DNA of 19,833 bases from contig CAYZSE010000052.1 in assembly GCA_964481035.1 (NCBI GenBank), forward strand, positions 1 to 19,833, given 5' to 3'. The stretch comes from JAAAPF01 sp964481035. Lineage in GTDB: Bacteria > Pseudomonadota > Alphaproteobacteria > Geminicoccales > Geminicoccaceae. Position numbers and translations under genes: made by a program. The notes below the pieces were generated by a model, which was given only the letters and a program-made list of their open reading frames with translations, had not been told where the DNA came from and searched no databases. Positions 7,136 to 15,449 of this stretch are shown here, one piece after another; within the stretch, counting starts at the first letter, position 1; each line of letters starts with the position of its first letter.

Positions 7136-9112
7136 ATGCTGAACCCGCGGCAGACGGTGTTCGAAAGGCTGTTGGAGCCACTTCAGCTCGGCCCCAAGAG
7201 GGCTCCGAGCCGCTTCGTGTTCGCCTCCCATCAGACCAACTTCGCCACCCGCCATCGCTTCCAAAAGCGCCATCAAGCCTACTACGGGGCTCGGGCCGCG
7301 GGCGGCGCCGGGGTGATCGTCCTCGAAGGCAGCGTGGTCCACGCCTCGGACTGGCCGTACGAATACGTCATTCGCGGCTACGAGCCGGAGGTGGTCGACG
7401 GCTATCGCCTGGTCGCCGATAGCGTCCACCGTCACGACGCGCTGGTCCTGGCGCACCTGACGCACAGCGGTATGCAGGGCAGCAGTCACTATTCGCAGCT
7501 CCCACTGTGGGCGCCGTCTCCCGTGCCGGAGGTCGCCAGCCGTGAGATGCCCCAGGAGATGGGCCCTGCGGAGATTGCCGCCGTGGTGGAAGGCTTCGGT
7601 CAAGCCGCCAGCCTGGCGATCGAGGGCGGTCTCGACGGCGTCGAGATCAACGGCGGACAGAACAGTCTGATCCGCCAGTTCCTGTCGCCGCTGACCAACC
7701 AGCGGACCGATCTCTACGGCGGCGAGCTGAATAATCGCCTGCGCTTCGTTCGCGCGGTGATCGCCGCGGTGCGCGAGGCGGTCGGACCAGGGGCCGTGGT
7801 CGGCCTCCGGCTCTCGGCGGACGAGCACGCCCCCTGGGCCGGCATCAAGCCCGAAGATGCGGTCGAAATCGCGGGACTGATCGCGGCCGACGGCGGGCTC
7901 GATTTTCTCAGCGTCACCACCGGCAGCATCTTCAGCAGCCACCTCACTCGCCCGGGGCTGTACCGCCCACCGGGCTTCGCCGTGCCGCTGGTCGAGACGA
8001 TCAAGCAGGCGGTCGGGTTGCCCGTGTTCGCCCAGGGCAGCATCGTCGACCCCGCGATGGCGGCCGCGATCCTGGCCGGTGGCCAGGCGGACGCGGTGGA
8101 GATGACGCGCGCTCTGATCGCCGATCCGGAACTGCCCGCCAAGACCCGCGACGGCGCTCCGGATCGCGCCGCCCCGTGCCTGCTCTGCAACCAGGGCTGC
8201 GCGATCGCCCAGGTCCAGAACCCGCGGCTCGGCTGCGCGGTCAATCCGGCGGCCGGCCACGAGACGCGCACAGAGTTCGCCCCATTGACGATGGCCCCGG
8301 TGCGGCATCGGGTGATGGTGGTCGGCGCCGGCCCGGCCGGTCTCGAAGCGGCGCGGACCGCGGCGGAACGCGGACACAGCGTGACCGTCTTCGATCGGAG
8401 CGATCGGGCCGGGGGGGCGGTGCTCCTCGCCGCGGCCGCCCCCGGACGCGAGCGGCTGGCCCTTGTCGTGGCATGGCTCGAAGCCGAGCTTCGCGCGGTC
8501 GACGTCGCGATCCGGACCGGCGTCGAGGTGACACCGGCGCTGATCCAGGAGCAGGCCCCGGAGGCCGTGATCGTGGCCGTGGGCGGGCGCCCCGGTCAGG
8601 GGCCGGCGGCGAGGCTCGACGACACGACCGCGATCCGCACGCCGCGGCAGGTGATGCAGGGCGACGTCCCGGCTCCGCCGGGCAGGGCCGTGGTGCTCGA
8701 TGCGATCGGCGATCATGTGGGCATGGGCGTGGCCGAGTGGTTGGCCGATCACGGCTGGCGGGTGGAGGTCGTGACGGCCGACATGTTCGTCGGACAGCGC
8801 CTGGCCGCGACGCAGGAGCTCACCCCCTGGCATCAGCGCGCCGCCGCCAAGGGCATCGCGTTCTACCCCATGGTCGAGGCGGAGACCGTGGCGGGCCGGC
8901 GCGTCACCGGCGTCGATCCCTTCGGCCGGACGCCGATCGAGATCGATGATGTCGATCTCGTGGTCGACGCCGTTCACGAGGTCCCGGACGAAGACCTCTA
9001 CTTCGCCCTCAAGCACGCCGGCCAACGCGTGTTCCGCGTGGGTGACTGCGTCGCGCCGCGCGCGATCGGCCACGCCATTCTCGAAGGTTATCGCGCCGGG
9101 CGGGAGGTCTGA
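7136..9112 (+). CDS. Mycofactocin-system FadH/OYE family oxidoreductase 1
   Basis: A 658-residue modular flavoenzyme of the 2,4-dienoyl-CoA reductase/trimethylamine dehydrogenase type. An N-terminal OYE-type FMN barrel (about 10-340) contains the variant signature PLTNQRTDLYGG (185-196). A [4Fe-4S] motif has Cys348, Cys351, Cys355 and Cys367. The C-terminal half has an FAD/NAD(P)-type fold starting VVGAGPAGLEAA (395-406) and ending with GDCVAPRAIGHAILEGYRAG. Such enzymes move electrons between a nicotinamide or ETF partner and an FMN-bound substrate. Two paralogous families of this type are known to co-occur with mycofactocin genes; this one fits the first. Their substrates are not established. 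It lies 11 bases after mftC and 1 base before its paralogue, and an ETF gene follows the pair, suggesting ETF as electron partner. That partnership is inference. Confidence 0.85.
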   Translation: MLNPRQTVFERLLEPLQLGPKRAPSRFVFASHQTNFATRHRFQKRHQAYYGARAAGGAGVIVLEGSVVHASDWPYEYVIRGYEPEVVDGYRLVADSVHRHDALVLAHLTHSGMQGSSHYSQLPLWAPSPVPEVASREMPQEMGPAEIAAVVEGFGQAASLAIEGGLDGVEINGGQNSLIRQFLSPLTNQRTDLYGGELNNRLRFVRAVIAAVREAVGPGAVVGLRLSADEHAPWAGIKPEDAVEIAGLIAADGGLDFLSVTTGSIFSSHLTRPGLYRPPGFAVPLVETIKQAVGLPVFAQGSIVDPAMAAAILAGGQADAVEMTRALIADPELPAKTRDGAPDRAAPCLLCNQGCAIAQVQNPRLGCAVNPAAGHETRTEFAPLTMAPVRHRVMVVGAGPAGLEAARTAAERGHSVTVFDRSDRAGGAVLLAAAAPGRERLALVVAWLEAELRAVDVAIRTGVEVTPALIQEQAPEAVIVAVGGRPGQGPAARLDDTTAIRTPRQVMQGDVPAPPGRAVVLDAIGDHVGMGVAEWLADHGWRVEVVTADMFVGQRLAATQELTPWHQRAAAKGIAFYPMVEAETVAGRRVTGVDPFGRTPIEIDDVDLVVDAVHEVPDEDLYFALKHAGQRVFRVGDCVAPRAIGHAILEGYRAGREV

Positions 9113-9113
9113 C

Positions 9114-11075
9114 ATGGCCAGCTCCGGAAAACTTCTGTTCACACCGCTCAAGATAGGAAACATCACGCTTAAAAACCGGATCGTTTTCTCGGCCCACCTT
9201 ACCAACTATGCCGAAGACCTGATGCCGAGCGACCGCCACGGCTATTATTATCGAGAGCGGGCGCGGGGCGGTGCCGGGCTGATCATCACGGAAGAGCATT
9301 CGACTCATCCGACCGACCACCCGTACGAGAAGCTGATCCACGCGTTCGATCCGGCGGTCATTCCGCATTACCGTCGGATCACCGACATGGTTCATGCCGA
9401 GGGCGTGCCGATTCTCGCCCAAATCAATCACAACGGCGGTCAAAGCAGTGGCATGTTCACTCGCCTGCCGATCTGGGCGCCCTCTTCAGTCGCCGATCCC
9501 TTGTTTCGCGAAGTACCCAAGGCCGTCGAGGACGAAGATATTCAGGAAATTATTGAAGGATATGCTACCGTCGCCGGCTATACCAAGCAGGGAGGCTTCG
9601 ACGGCATCGAACTGCAGTGTTCGCATTCTTCGATCGTCCGGCAGTTCCTGTCGCGAGCGACGAACCACCGGCACGACTCCTACGGCGGCGGGCTCGAGAA
9701 CCGCGCCCGCCTCCTGCGCGAGATCATCAACGCGATCCGGCAGAAGGTCGGGCGCGATTACGTGGTGAGCGTCCGCCTGTGTGGCGACGAACTGATCCGG
9801 AACGGCATCACCCTCGACGAGACGGTCGCGCTGGCGCGGATCCTCGAACGGGACGGCTTGATCGACTGCATCAACACCAGCATCGGCACCGCCACGCAGA
9901 CGCTCTACATGATCGAAGGGTCGATGCGGATCCCGCCGAACTACGCCATGTTCATTTCCTCGGCGATCCGCAAGGCGGTTCGACTGCCGGTGATCGGCGT
10001 CGGCCGCGTCAAGGATCCGATCCAGGCCGAACGGCTCCTGACCGAGGGCCATGCCGATCTCGTCGGCGTCGTGCGGGCCCAGATCGCCGACCCGGAGTTC
10101 GCCCGCAAGGCGCGCGAGAACCGGGTCGACGACATCCACCTGTGCCTGTCGTGCAATCAGGAATGTGTGGGTCGCATGGGCCTGAACCGCTGGCTGGGCT
10201 GCATCGAGACGCCGGCCACCGGCCGCGAGCGGACCCATGGCGCGGCATCGTTGCGGCGGGTGACGACGGCGCGGCGCGTGCTCGTCGTGGGCGGCGGGCC
10301 GGCCGGTCTCAAGGCGGCCACGGTCGCGGCGCAACGCGGTCATCACGTCAAGCTGTTGGAGAAGGAGGAACGCCTGGGAGGTCAGGTCGTCTGGGCGGCG
10401 CGGGTGACCAACCGGGCCGAATTCGGCGACATGGTCCGCAACCTTTTGCACCAGGTGGAGGAGCTCGGGATCGAGGTGCAGACCGGCGTCGCGGCGACGC
10501 CGCAGATCGTTCGCGAGGAACGTCCGGATGCCGTGATCATCGCGACCGGTTCGACACCCGATCGAGCGGCGATCCCCGGAAGCGACGCGCCGGACGTCGC
10601 CGATGTGACCGACATCCTCTCGGGGCGGGTCGCGCCGGGCCGACGCGTCTTGATGATCGACCGGCTCGGGTTCCACGAGGCCACGAGCACCGCGGAGTAC
10701 CTCGCGGATCAAGGCTGCGAGGTCGAGGTCGTGACGCCGACACTCTACGTCGGCCAAGACCTCGGCGTCACGCTCGACCTCGAGAACTGGTATCGGCGGG
10801 CGCGGGAACTCAACATCAAGTGCACCCCGAACCACTCGGTACTGAGCATTGAAGATGGGGTGGTAACCGCGGTGCACAACTACACCGGTCAGCTGGTGAG
10901 CTTCGCGAAGGCGGACATGGTGGTGTTGGCCATTCACCGCCGCGCCGACGCCGAGCTGTACCATGCGCTGGAGTCGGAGGTGGCGGTCCTCCATCGGGTC
11001 GGCGACTGCTTGGCGCCGCGGCGGGCGCACGCCGCGATCGTCGAGGGCGATCGGGCGGGGAGAGCGATCCAATGA
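9114..11075 (+). CDS. Mycofactocin-system FadH/OYE family oxidoreductase 2
   Basis: The second OYE-type protein, 653 residues from the ATG at 9114. The frame is open further upstream, but that extension overlaps the preceding gene and is not homologous to anything. Domain order matches its neighbour: FMN barrel with RATNHRHDSYGGG (181-193), [4Fe-4S] cysteines 344, 347, 351 and 363, then an FAD/NAD(P)-binding half starting VVGGGPAGLKAA (391-402) and ending GDCLAPRRAHAAIVEGDRAG. The two paralogues are clearly diverged, so they are probably not redundant. One base separates it from the upstream stop, and its TGA overlaps the ETF alpha start (ATGA), so all three should be co-translated. It matches the second OYE family tied to mycofactocin. 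Substrate unknown; electron exchange with the adjacent ETF is a reasonable guess, by analogy with trimethylamine dehydrogenase. The first 200 bases are AT-richer than the rest. Confidence 0.85.
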   Translation: MASSGKLLFTPLKIGNITLKNRIVFSAHLTNYAEDLMPSDRHGYYYRERARGGAGLIITEEHSTHPTDHPYEKLIHAFDPAVIPHYRRITDMVHAEGVPILAQINHNGGQSSGMFTRLPIWAPSSVADPLFREVPKAVEDEDIQEIIEGYATVAGYTKQGGFDGIELQCSHSSIVRQFLSRATNHRHDSYGGGLENRARLLREIINAIRQKVGRDYVVSVRLCGDELIRNGITLDETVALARILERDGLIDCINTSIGTATQTLYMIEGSMRIPPNYAMFISSAIRKAVRLPVIGVGRVKDPIQAERLLTEGHADLVGVVRAQIADPEFARKARENRVDDIHLCLSCNQECVGRMGLNRWLGCIETPATGRERTHGAASLRRVTTARRVLVVGGGPAGLKAATVAAQRGHHVKLLEKEERLGGQVVWAARVTNRAEFGDMVRNLLHQVEELGIEVQTGVAATPQIVREERPDAVIIATGSTPDRAAIPGSDAPDVADVTDILSGRVAPGRRVLMIDRLGFHEATSTAEYLADQGCEVEVVTPTLYVGQDLGVTLDLENWYRRARELNIKCTPNHSVLSIEDGVVTAVHNYTGQLVSFAKADMVVLAIHRRADAELYHALESEVAVLHRVGDCLAPRRAHAAIVEGDRAGRAIQ

Positions 11076-12145
11076 GCGCCGTCCTCGCGGTCGTTGCGGA
11101 GACCGACCACGGCGAACTGACGACCCCGACGCTCGAGTGTGTCGCGGAAGCGCGCGACATCGCGCTCGAGCGTGGCGACTATCTGCACGTCCTGCTGCCC
11201 GGATCGGGGGTCGCCTCGCTGGCCGACGTGCTGGGCACGCACGGCGCCGACCGCGTCACCGTCATCGAGCACGAAGCGCTGGCGCAGTTCAGCGCCGATG
11301 GCTGGCTCGCGGCGCTCGAGCCGGTGCTCGAGGAAGCGGGTCCGGCGCTGATCATCGCGCCGGACAGCGAATACGGCCGGGTCTGGTTGGCGCGGCTGTC
11401 GGGGCGGTGGCGGATGCCGCTGGTGTCCGGTTGCTCACGGATCCGGATGATCGAGGACGGCTATCCCGAGGCCTACCGCTTCACCCACGACGGCAGGGTG
11501 CACGAGCGGCTGGTCTGGGCGCGCGGAACCATGGCGAGCTTCATGCTGGCGCCCGGCGTGCGCGGCACCGGATCGCCCCGGCCACCCGCACACACCTATA
11601 TCGAGATCATCACGCCGGCCCTCGATCCGACCACGTTTCGCGATCGCATCTTCCGCATCCTGCCGCCCGATCCGAGCACGGTGGATCTGACCGAAGCGGA
11701 TCGGATCGTCGGCGGCGGTCTCGGCGTCGGCGGCCCCGACGGCATGGCTCAGTTGCAGCAGCTGGCCGAGCTTCTCGAAGCCACCCTCGGCGGCACGCGG
11801 GTTGCCGCCGATCGCGGTTGGCTGGCTCACAACCGCTCCATCGGCACCACCGGCAAGATCGTCTCGCCCAAGCTGTACGTCGCCTTCGGCATCTCGGGAG
11901 CGGGGCAGCACGTCGCCGGCATCGGCAACAGCGAGCTCATCATTGCCGTCAATACCGATCGCACCTCGCCGCTGTTGAAGATGGCCGACCTCGGGGTGAT
12001 CGGCGATCTGCACGAAATCGTGCCGCTCCTCTTACGCAAGCTGAAGAACGCGTTGGACGAGCGCGCCCGACCGGCCGAGGCCCCCGGCCCCATGCCGAAC
12101 ACCGAAGTACCGCCTGCGGCAGCGTTGCCGGAGCGATCGGAGTGA
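11072..12145 (+). CDS. etfA: Electron transfer flavoprotein alpha subunit (EtfA/FixB)
   Basis: A 357-residue ETF alpha subunit. The C-terminal FAD domain is well preserved: IVGGGLGVG (212-220), GTTGKIVSPKLY (258-269), GISGAGQHVAG (273-283) and AVNTD (292-296), followed by ADLGVIGDLHEIVPLL. The N-terminal domain (1-190) is less conserved, as is usual. A 35-residue Pro/Ala-rich extension after about residue 322 is not typical of the family. With the beta subunit at 13813 it would form a soluble heterodimer accepting electrons from dehydrogenases and passing them to the FixC/FixX-like quinone reductase module next door. The start overlaps the upstream stop. Whether this ETF is of the ordinary or the bifurcating (FixAB) type cannot be settled by eye. 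Confidence 0.9.
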   Translation: MSAVLAVVAETDHGELTTPTLECVAEARDIALERGDYLHVLLPGSGVASLADVLGTHGADRVTVIEHEALAQFSADGWLAALEPVLEEAGPALIIAPDSEYGRVWLARLSGRWRMPLVSGCSRIRMIEDGYPEAYRFTHDGRVHERLVWARGTMASFMLAPGVRGTGSPRPPAHTYIEIITPALDPTTFRDRIFRILPPDPSTVDLTEADRIVGGGLGVGGPDGMAQLQQLAELLEATLGGTRVAADRGWLAHNRSIGTTGKIVSPKLYVAFGISGAGQHVAGIGNSELIIAVNTDRTSPLLKMADLGVIGDLHEIVPLLLRKLKNALDERARPAEAPGPMPNTEVPPAAALPERSE

Positions 12146-12147
12146 CC

Positions 12148-13476
12148 ATGGCTGCCAGCAACAACAGCGAGCATTTCGACGTCATCGTCGTCGGTGCCGG
12201 CCCCGCCGGCAGCGCCGCCGCCCTGGTCACGGCTCGAGCCGGGCTGAAGGTGTTGCTGATCGAGCGGGGCGAGTATCCGGGCGCCAAGAACGTCTCGGGC
12301 GCGGTGCTCTACGGCAGCGCGATCCTCCATCAGCTGATCCCGAACTGGTGGGAACAGGCGCCGGTCGAACGGCACGTGACCCGGCGCGAGCTGGCTCTGC
12401 TGTCGCCGACGACGTCGGTGTCGTTGGATTTTCAGTCCGTGGCCCCGAGCTACGTCGACCCGCCGTTCAACGGCTTTACGGTCCTTCGGCCGAAGTTCGA
12501 CCGGTGGTTCGCTGAGCAGGCCAAAGCTGCCGGCGCGTTCGTCCTCAATGGCACTGTGGTCGACGACGTGCTGCGCGAGAAGGACCAGATCGCCGGCGTC
12601 AGAACCCGCCGCGAAGCGGGGGACATCCGCGGGGACGTCGTTATCGCCTGCGATGGCGTCAACTCCTGGCTCGCCCGCAAGGTCGGGCTGCAACGCCAGT
12701 TGCGCACGCACGAATTGGCGCTCGGCGTCAAGGAAGTCGTCGGACTGGACGAGAGCGTCATTCGTGAGCGCTTCCATCTCACCGGCAGCGCCGGCATGGC
12801 GAGGGAGTACATCGGCGATGTGACCGGCTCGGTGCACGGCGGCGCGTTCCTCTACACTAACCGCAATTCGCTGTCGCTAGGCGTGATCAGCCAGCTGTCT
12901 TCTCTGGTCGAGCAAAAGCAGCGTCCGTACGATCTCTTGGAGGGGTTCAAGGCACACCCGTCGGTTGCGCCTCTGGTTAGGGGCGGAACGCTCCGTGAAT
13001 ACTCGGCCCATCTCATCCCCGAGGCGGGCTATTCGATGATCCCGAAGCTGTTCACCAACGGCATGATGGTGGCGGGCGATGCCGCCGGCTTGTGCCTCTC
13101 CACGGGGATCTACATCGAAGGCATCAACTACGCGATTCAATCGGGCCGGGCGGCCGGCGACGCCGCGATCGCCGCGTGCGAGCGGCGCGACTTTTCGCGC
13201 GATACGCTCTCGAACTACCTCGAACTCCTTCGCAAGCGCCACGTCGCCGGTGACTTTCACGCGTACCGGCACGCGCCGGACTTCGTGAACAGCGAACGCT
13301 TGCAGAACCTTTACCCGGAACTCGCCGCGCGCGCCTCGGAGGCGCTGTTCCGCGTCGACGGCAACCGCAAACGCAAGCTCCTGCCGCTCGGCTGGCGTAC
13401 GATGCGCGAGGTCGGCGGCCGGCCCCATCAGGTCCTGAAAGACCTCTATCACGCTGGGAGGGCCTATCTATGGTAA
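12148..13476 (+). CDS. fixC: FixC/ETF-quinone oxidoreductase-like FAD flavoprotein
   Basis: A 442-residue flavoprotein of the FixC/geranylgeranyl reductase group. The FAD dinucleotide motif VIVVGAGPAGSAAA is at 12-25, followed by the FixC-typical segment GEYPGAKNVSGAVLYG (41-56). The second FAD motif MVAGDAAGLCLSTGIYIEG is about 40 residues after KAHPSVAPLV. It matches the flavin part of ETF:quinone oxidoreductase; the iron-sulfur part is supplied by the separate FixX-like gene that overlaps its end. The complex should oxidise ETF and reduce membrane quinone. The ATG at 12148 lies two bases after the etfA stop. The open frame extends upstream into etfA, but that part is arginine-rich shadow sequence. 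In this cluster it probably carries electrons from the OYE enzymes or reduced mycofactocin to the respiratory chain; this is inference. Confidence 0.88.
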   Translation: MAASNNSEHFDVIVVGAGPAGSAAALVTARAGLKVLLIERGEYPGAKNVSGAVLYGSAILHQLIPNWWEQAPVERHVTRRELALLSPTTSVSLDFQSVAPSYVDPPFNGFTVLRPKFDRWFAEQAKAAGAFVLNGTVVDDVLREKDQIAGVRTRREAGDIRGDVVIACDGVNSWLARKVGLQRQLRTHELALGVKEVVGLDESVIRERFHLTGSAGMAREYIGDVTGSVHGGAFLYTNRNSLSLGVISQLSSLVEQKQRPYDLLEGFKAHPSVAPLVRGGTLREYSAHLIPEAGYSMIPKLFTNGMMVAGDAAGLCLSTGIYIEGINYAIQSGRAAGDAAIAACERRDFSRDTLSNYLELLRKRHVAGDFHAYRHAPDFVNSERLQNLYPELAARASEALFRVDGNRKRKLLPLGWRTMREVGGRPHQVLKDLYHAGRAYLW

Positions 13477-13754
13477 TGACTACCCACGAAGAAAAGATGC
13501 AGACCGCATACTTTCGCGTCGACGATACTCCTCACATCGTCGTCGATCCGGAGAAATGCCGTGGCTGCTCGGTGCGCGCCTGCATCACCGTGTGCCCGGC
13601 TGATCTATTTGTACCGCTGGACGACGGCAGTGTGCTCTTCAATTATGAACAATGCTTCGAGTGCGGCTCATGCTATTTCGTTTGCACCGAAGAAGGGGCG
13701 ATCGAATGGAACTATCCACGGGGCGGTTACGGCGTGACGTTTCGGGAGTCGTGA
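13470..13754 (+). CDS. fixX: FixX-like ferredoxin
   Basis: A 94-residue ferredoxin-like protein with eight cysteines: Cys30, Cys33, Cys38 and Cys42 in CRGCSVRACITVC, and Cys62, Cys65, Cys68 and Cys72 in CFECGSCYFVC. ETF-QO and FixX proteins share the ending GAIEWNYPRGGYGVTF, so this is the partner of the adjacent FixC-like protein and not a free ferredoxin. The start at 13470 overlaps the fixC stop by 7 bases and has GGGAGG at 13456-13461 with 8-base spacing. A second in-frame ATG at 13476 is a less well spaced alternative. The codons are AT-richer than those of its neighbours. Whether both cysteine sets bind a cluster is uncertain; FixX usually binds one [4Fe-4S]. Confidence 0.9.
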   Translation: MVMTTHEEKMQTAYFRVDDTPHIVVDPEKCRGCSVRACITVCPADLFVPLDDGSVLFNYEQCFECGSCYFVCTEEGAIEWNYPRGGYGVTFRES

Positions 13755-13761
13755 CGTCAAC

Positions 13762-13795
13762 CGGCCCGCGCCGCGAGTCGGTGAGGCGCGCGCCG
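13762..13795 (+). terminator. GC-rich hairpin between fixX and etfB
   Basis: CGGC-C-CGCGCC (13762-13772) pairs with GGCGCG-C-GCCG (13785-13795), giving ten pairs with one C-C mismatch around a 12-base loop. It fills the 58-base gap after fixX, the widest gap in the run from moxR to mftF. No U-tract follows. It might be an intra-operon processing or attenuation element, or simply a result of the high GC content. Confidence 0.35.
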
Positions 13796-13812
13796 CCGAA
13801 GTGGAGACCATG

Positions 13813-14682
13813 ATGCGGATCGCCGTCTGTCTTTCCCGCCTGCCCGACCCGAAGACGGTCGAGGCCGATCCGATCACCGGCGAGATCGACGCCAGCCGCA
13901 CGCTGTACGTCCTTAACCCGGCGGACGCGGCCGCGTTGGAGATTGCCCTGACGCTGAAGGCACCAAACGACAGGGTCACAGCCCTGACCGTCGGCCCGGA
14001 GGAGGCCGAATCGGTGTTACGGGAAGCCGTCGCGGTCGGTGCCGACGACGTGTTCCGCGTCTGGGAGGAGGACCGGGTGAAAACCCGGCCGCTGGTAACC
14101 TCGCTCCTCATCGCCACGGCCTTGCGGACCGAGGGGCTGCCGGAACTCGTCATCTGCGGTGCGCGCACCCTGGCCAGGGGGTCGGGAAAGGTCCCGGCGC
14201 TGATCGCCGAGAACCTCGGCTGGCCGGCCGTGACCGACGTCATGGAGCTGAGCTTGCACGCGGCGCGGGTGCGCTTCCAGCGGCGGCTGGCAAAGGGCGG
14301 GCGGGCCGAGGGCGAAGTCACGCTCCCGGCGGTTCTCGCCGTGCACGCCGATGCGGCTCGGCTGCGCTACGCCGCCCTGCCGGGCCTCATGAGCGCCGCG
14401 CGGGCGACCATTCCGGTTCGTCACCTGCCGGATCTCGGGCTCTCTCCGCTCGATCTGAACTTTCCGTCGCCGACCTTCCGGATGCCCATGCCGCCCTATG
14501 CGCGCCCGCGCGACGTGTTCATGCCCGATAGTCGCCTGCCGCCGGACGAGCGCGCCGTTCAGATCATGTCGGCCGGCGTCGCCAAGCGCTCGGGCAGCGT
14601 TGTCGAGGGACCGGCCGAGGAGATGGCGGATACCATCATGGCATTCCTCGCCGAGCACGGCTTCCTGGACCGCCCGGCATGA
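13813..14682 (+). CDS. etfB: Electron transfer flavoprotein beta subunit (EtfB/FixA)
   Basis: A 289-residue ETF beta subunit. Recognisable are the start MRIAVCLSRLPDP, the stretch VLNPADAAALEIALTLK, VTALTVGPEEAESVLREAVAVGADD with its typical helix, and LVICGARTLARGSGKVPALIAENLGWP in the position of the AMP/FAD-contacting loop. It is the partner of the alpha subunit at 11072, here separated from it by the fixC and fixX genes, an unusual order. Starts at 13801 (GTG), 13810 and 13813 are possible. I chose 13813 because GGAG at 13803-13806 is then six bases away and the protein begins at the conserved strand. The stop overlaps the mftE start (ATGA), which ties the ETF module directly to mycofactocin biosynthesis. 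Confidence 0.88.
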   Translation: MRIAVCLSRLPDPKTVEADPITGEIDASRTLYVLNPADAAALEIALTLKAPNDRVTALTVGPEEAESVLREAVAVGADDVFRVWEEDRVKTRPLVTSLLIATALRTEGLPELVICGARTLARGSGKVPALIAENLGWPAVTDVMELSLHAARVRFQRRLAKGGRAEGEVTLPAVLAVHADAARLRYAALPGLMSAARATIPVRHLPDLGLSPLDLNFPSPTFRMPMPPYARPRDVFMPDSRLPPDERAVQIMSAGVAKRSGSVVEGPAEEMADTIMAFLAEHGFLDRPA

Positions 14683-15449
14683 CCTCTTCACTCGCCGAGA
14701 TGACCTGGCGCGAGGTCGCCGCCGCAGTCGCCGACGGTGCGACGACGGTGATCCTTCCGCTCGGCGCCACCGAGCAACACGGACCTCACCTGCCGCTCGG
14801 CACCGATACGTTCCGCGCTTCGGCGCTCGCCGAGCGGCTGGGCGCCGGGCTCGCGGACACGCTGGTCGCCCCGACATTGCCGCTCGGTTGCTCGGACGAG
14901 CACCAGGGGTTCGCCGGCCTGATGAGTCTGGCGCACCGTACCCTGGCCGACGTGATCGTCGATTGCGCCCGCAGCATGGCGGGCTGGGGCGTGAGCCGCC
15001 TGGTGCTGCTCTCGGCGCACGGCGGCAACGGCGATGCGCTGGACCTGGCGTTGGCCCGACTGGCCGAGGAACTGCCGGAGTTCTGTGTGGTGGTGCTGGG
15101 GTCGTCGACCCATGTTCCGGAGGTGATCCAGACGCTCGCTGCCAGCGACGCGGTTCCCGCCGCCGCCGTCGGGCTGCACGCGGGCGAGGCCGAAACCTCC
15201 GAAATGCTCGCCGTCAGGCCCGACATGGTGCGCATGGAGCGGGCGGAGCCCGGCTTCGTGGGCGGTGGCGACGGGCTTCTGATGCGGCTGCGGGAGCAGG
15301 GCCTGCGAGCGATCACTCCGACCGGCGTCCTCGGCGACGGCCGCCTGGCCGACGCCTGTCGCGGTGCCCGCTATGTCGGGGCACAGATCGACGGCTTCCG
15401 GCGCACGCTCGGTGGCGCGGCGGCGTCGCCCGGCTCGCGGCGGTCATGA
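14679..15449 (+). CDS. mftE: Mycofactocin precursor peptide peptidase MftE (creatininase family)
   Basis: A 256-residue creatininase-family metallopeptidase. Metal-binding motifs are present: GATEQHGPHLPLGTD (29-43; Glu32, His34, Asp43), SAHGGNGDA (112-120; His114) and HAGEAETSEM (167-176; Glu170). MftE cleaves the MftC-modified MftA peptide and releases the crosslinked Val-Tyr-derived dipeptide (AHDP), the first committed small molecule of the pathway. Length and motif spacing fit the family. The ATG overlaps the etfB stop (ATGA), and its own stop overlaps the mftF start, so it is translationally coupled on both sides. In the absence of its context it could be called creatinine amidohydrolase; the mftA and mftF genes downstream make MftE the clear choice. 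Confidence 0.92.
   Translation: MTSSLAEMTWREVAAAVADGATTVILPLGATEQHGPHLPLGTDTFRASALAERLGAGLADTLVAPTLPLGCSDEHQGFAGLMSLAHRTLADVIVDCARSMAGWGVSRLVLLSAHGGNGDALDLALARLAEELPEFCVVVLGSSTHVPEVIQTLAASDAVPAAAVGLHAGEAETSEMLAVRPDMVRMERAEPGFVGGGDGLLMRLREQGLRAITPTGVLGDGRLADACRGARYVGAQIDGFRRTLGGAAASPGSRRS

Noticed and set aside
7004..9205. Very long minus-strand open frame (733 codons) opposite the first OYE gene
   Set aside because: His/Arg/Asp-rich product with no domain; it mirrors the GC-rich codons of a clearly recognised plus-strand gene. The same applies to the long minus frames at 3726-5075, 4801-5952, 9486-11072 and 15938-17378.
10963..12147. Upstream extension of the fixC frame
   Set aside because: The extension lies inside etfA in another frame and is Arg-rich; the FAD motif begins just after ATG 12148.
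14498..15445. Upstream extension of the mftF frame
   Set aside because: It overlaps etfB and mftE out of frame and has no homology; the protein begins sensibly at 15446.
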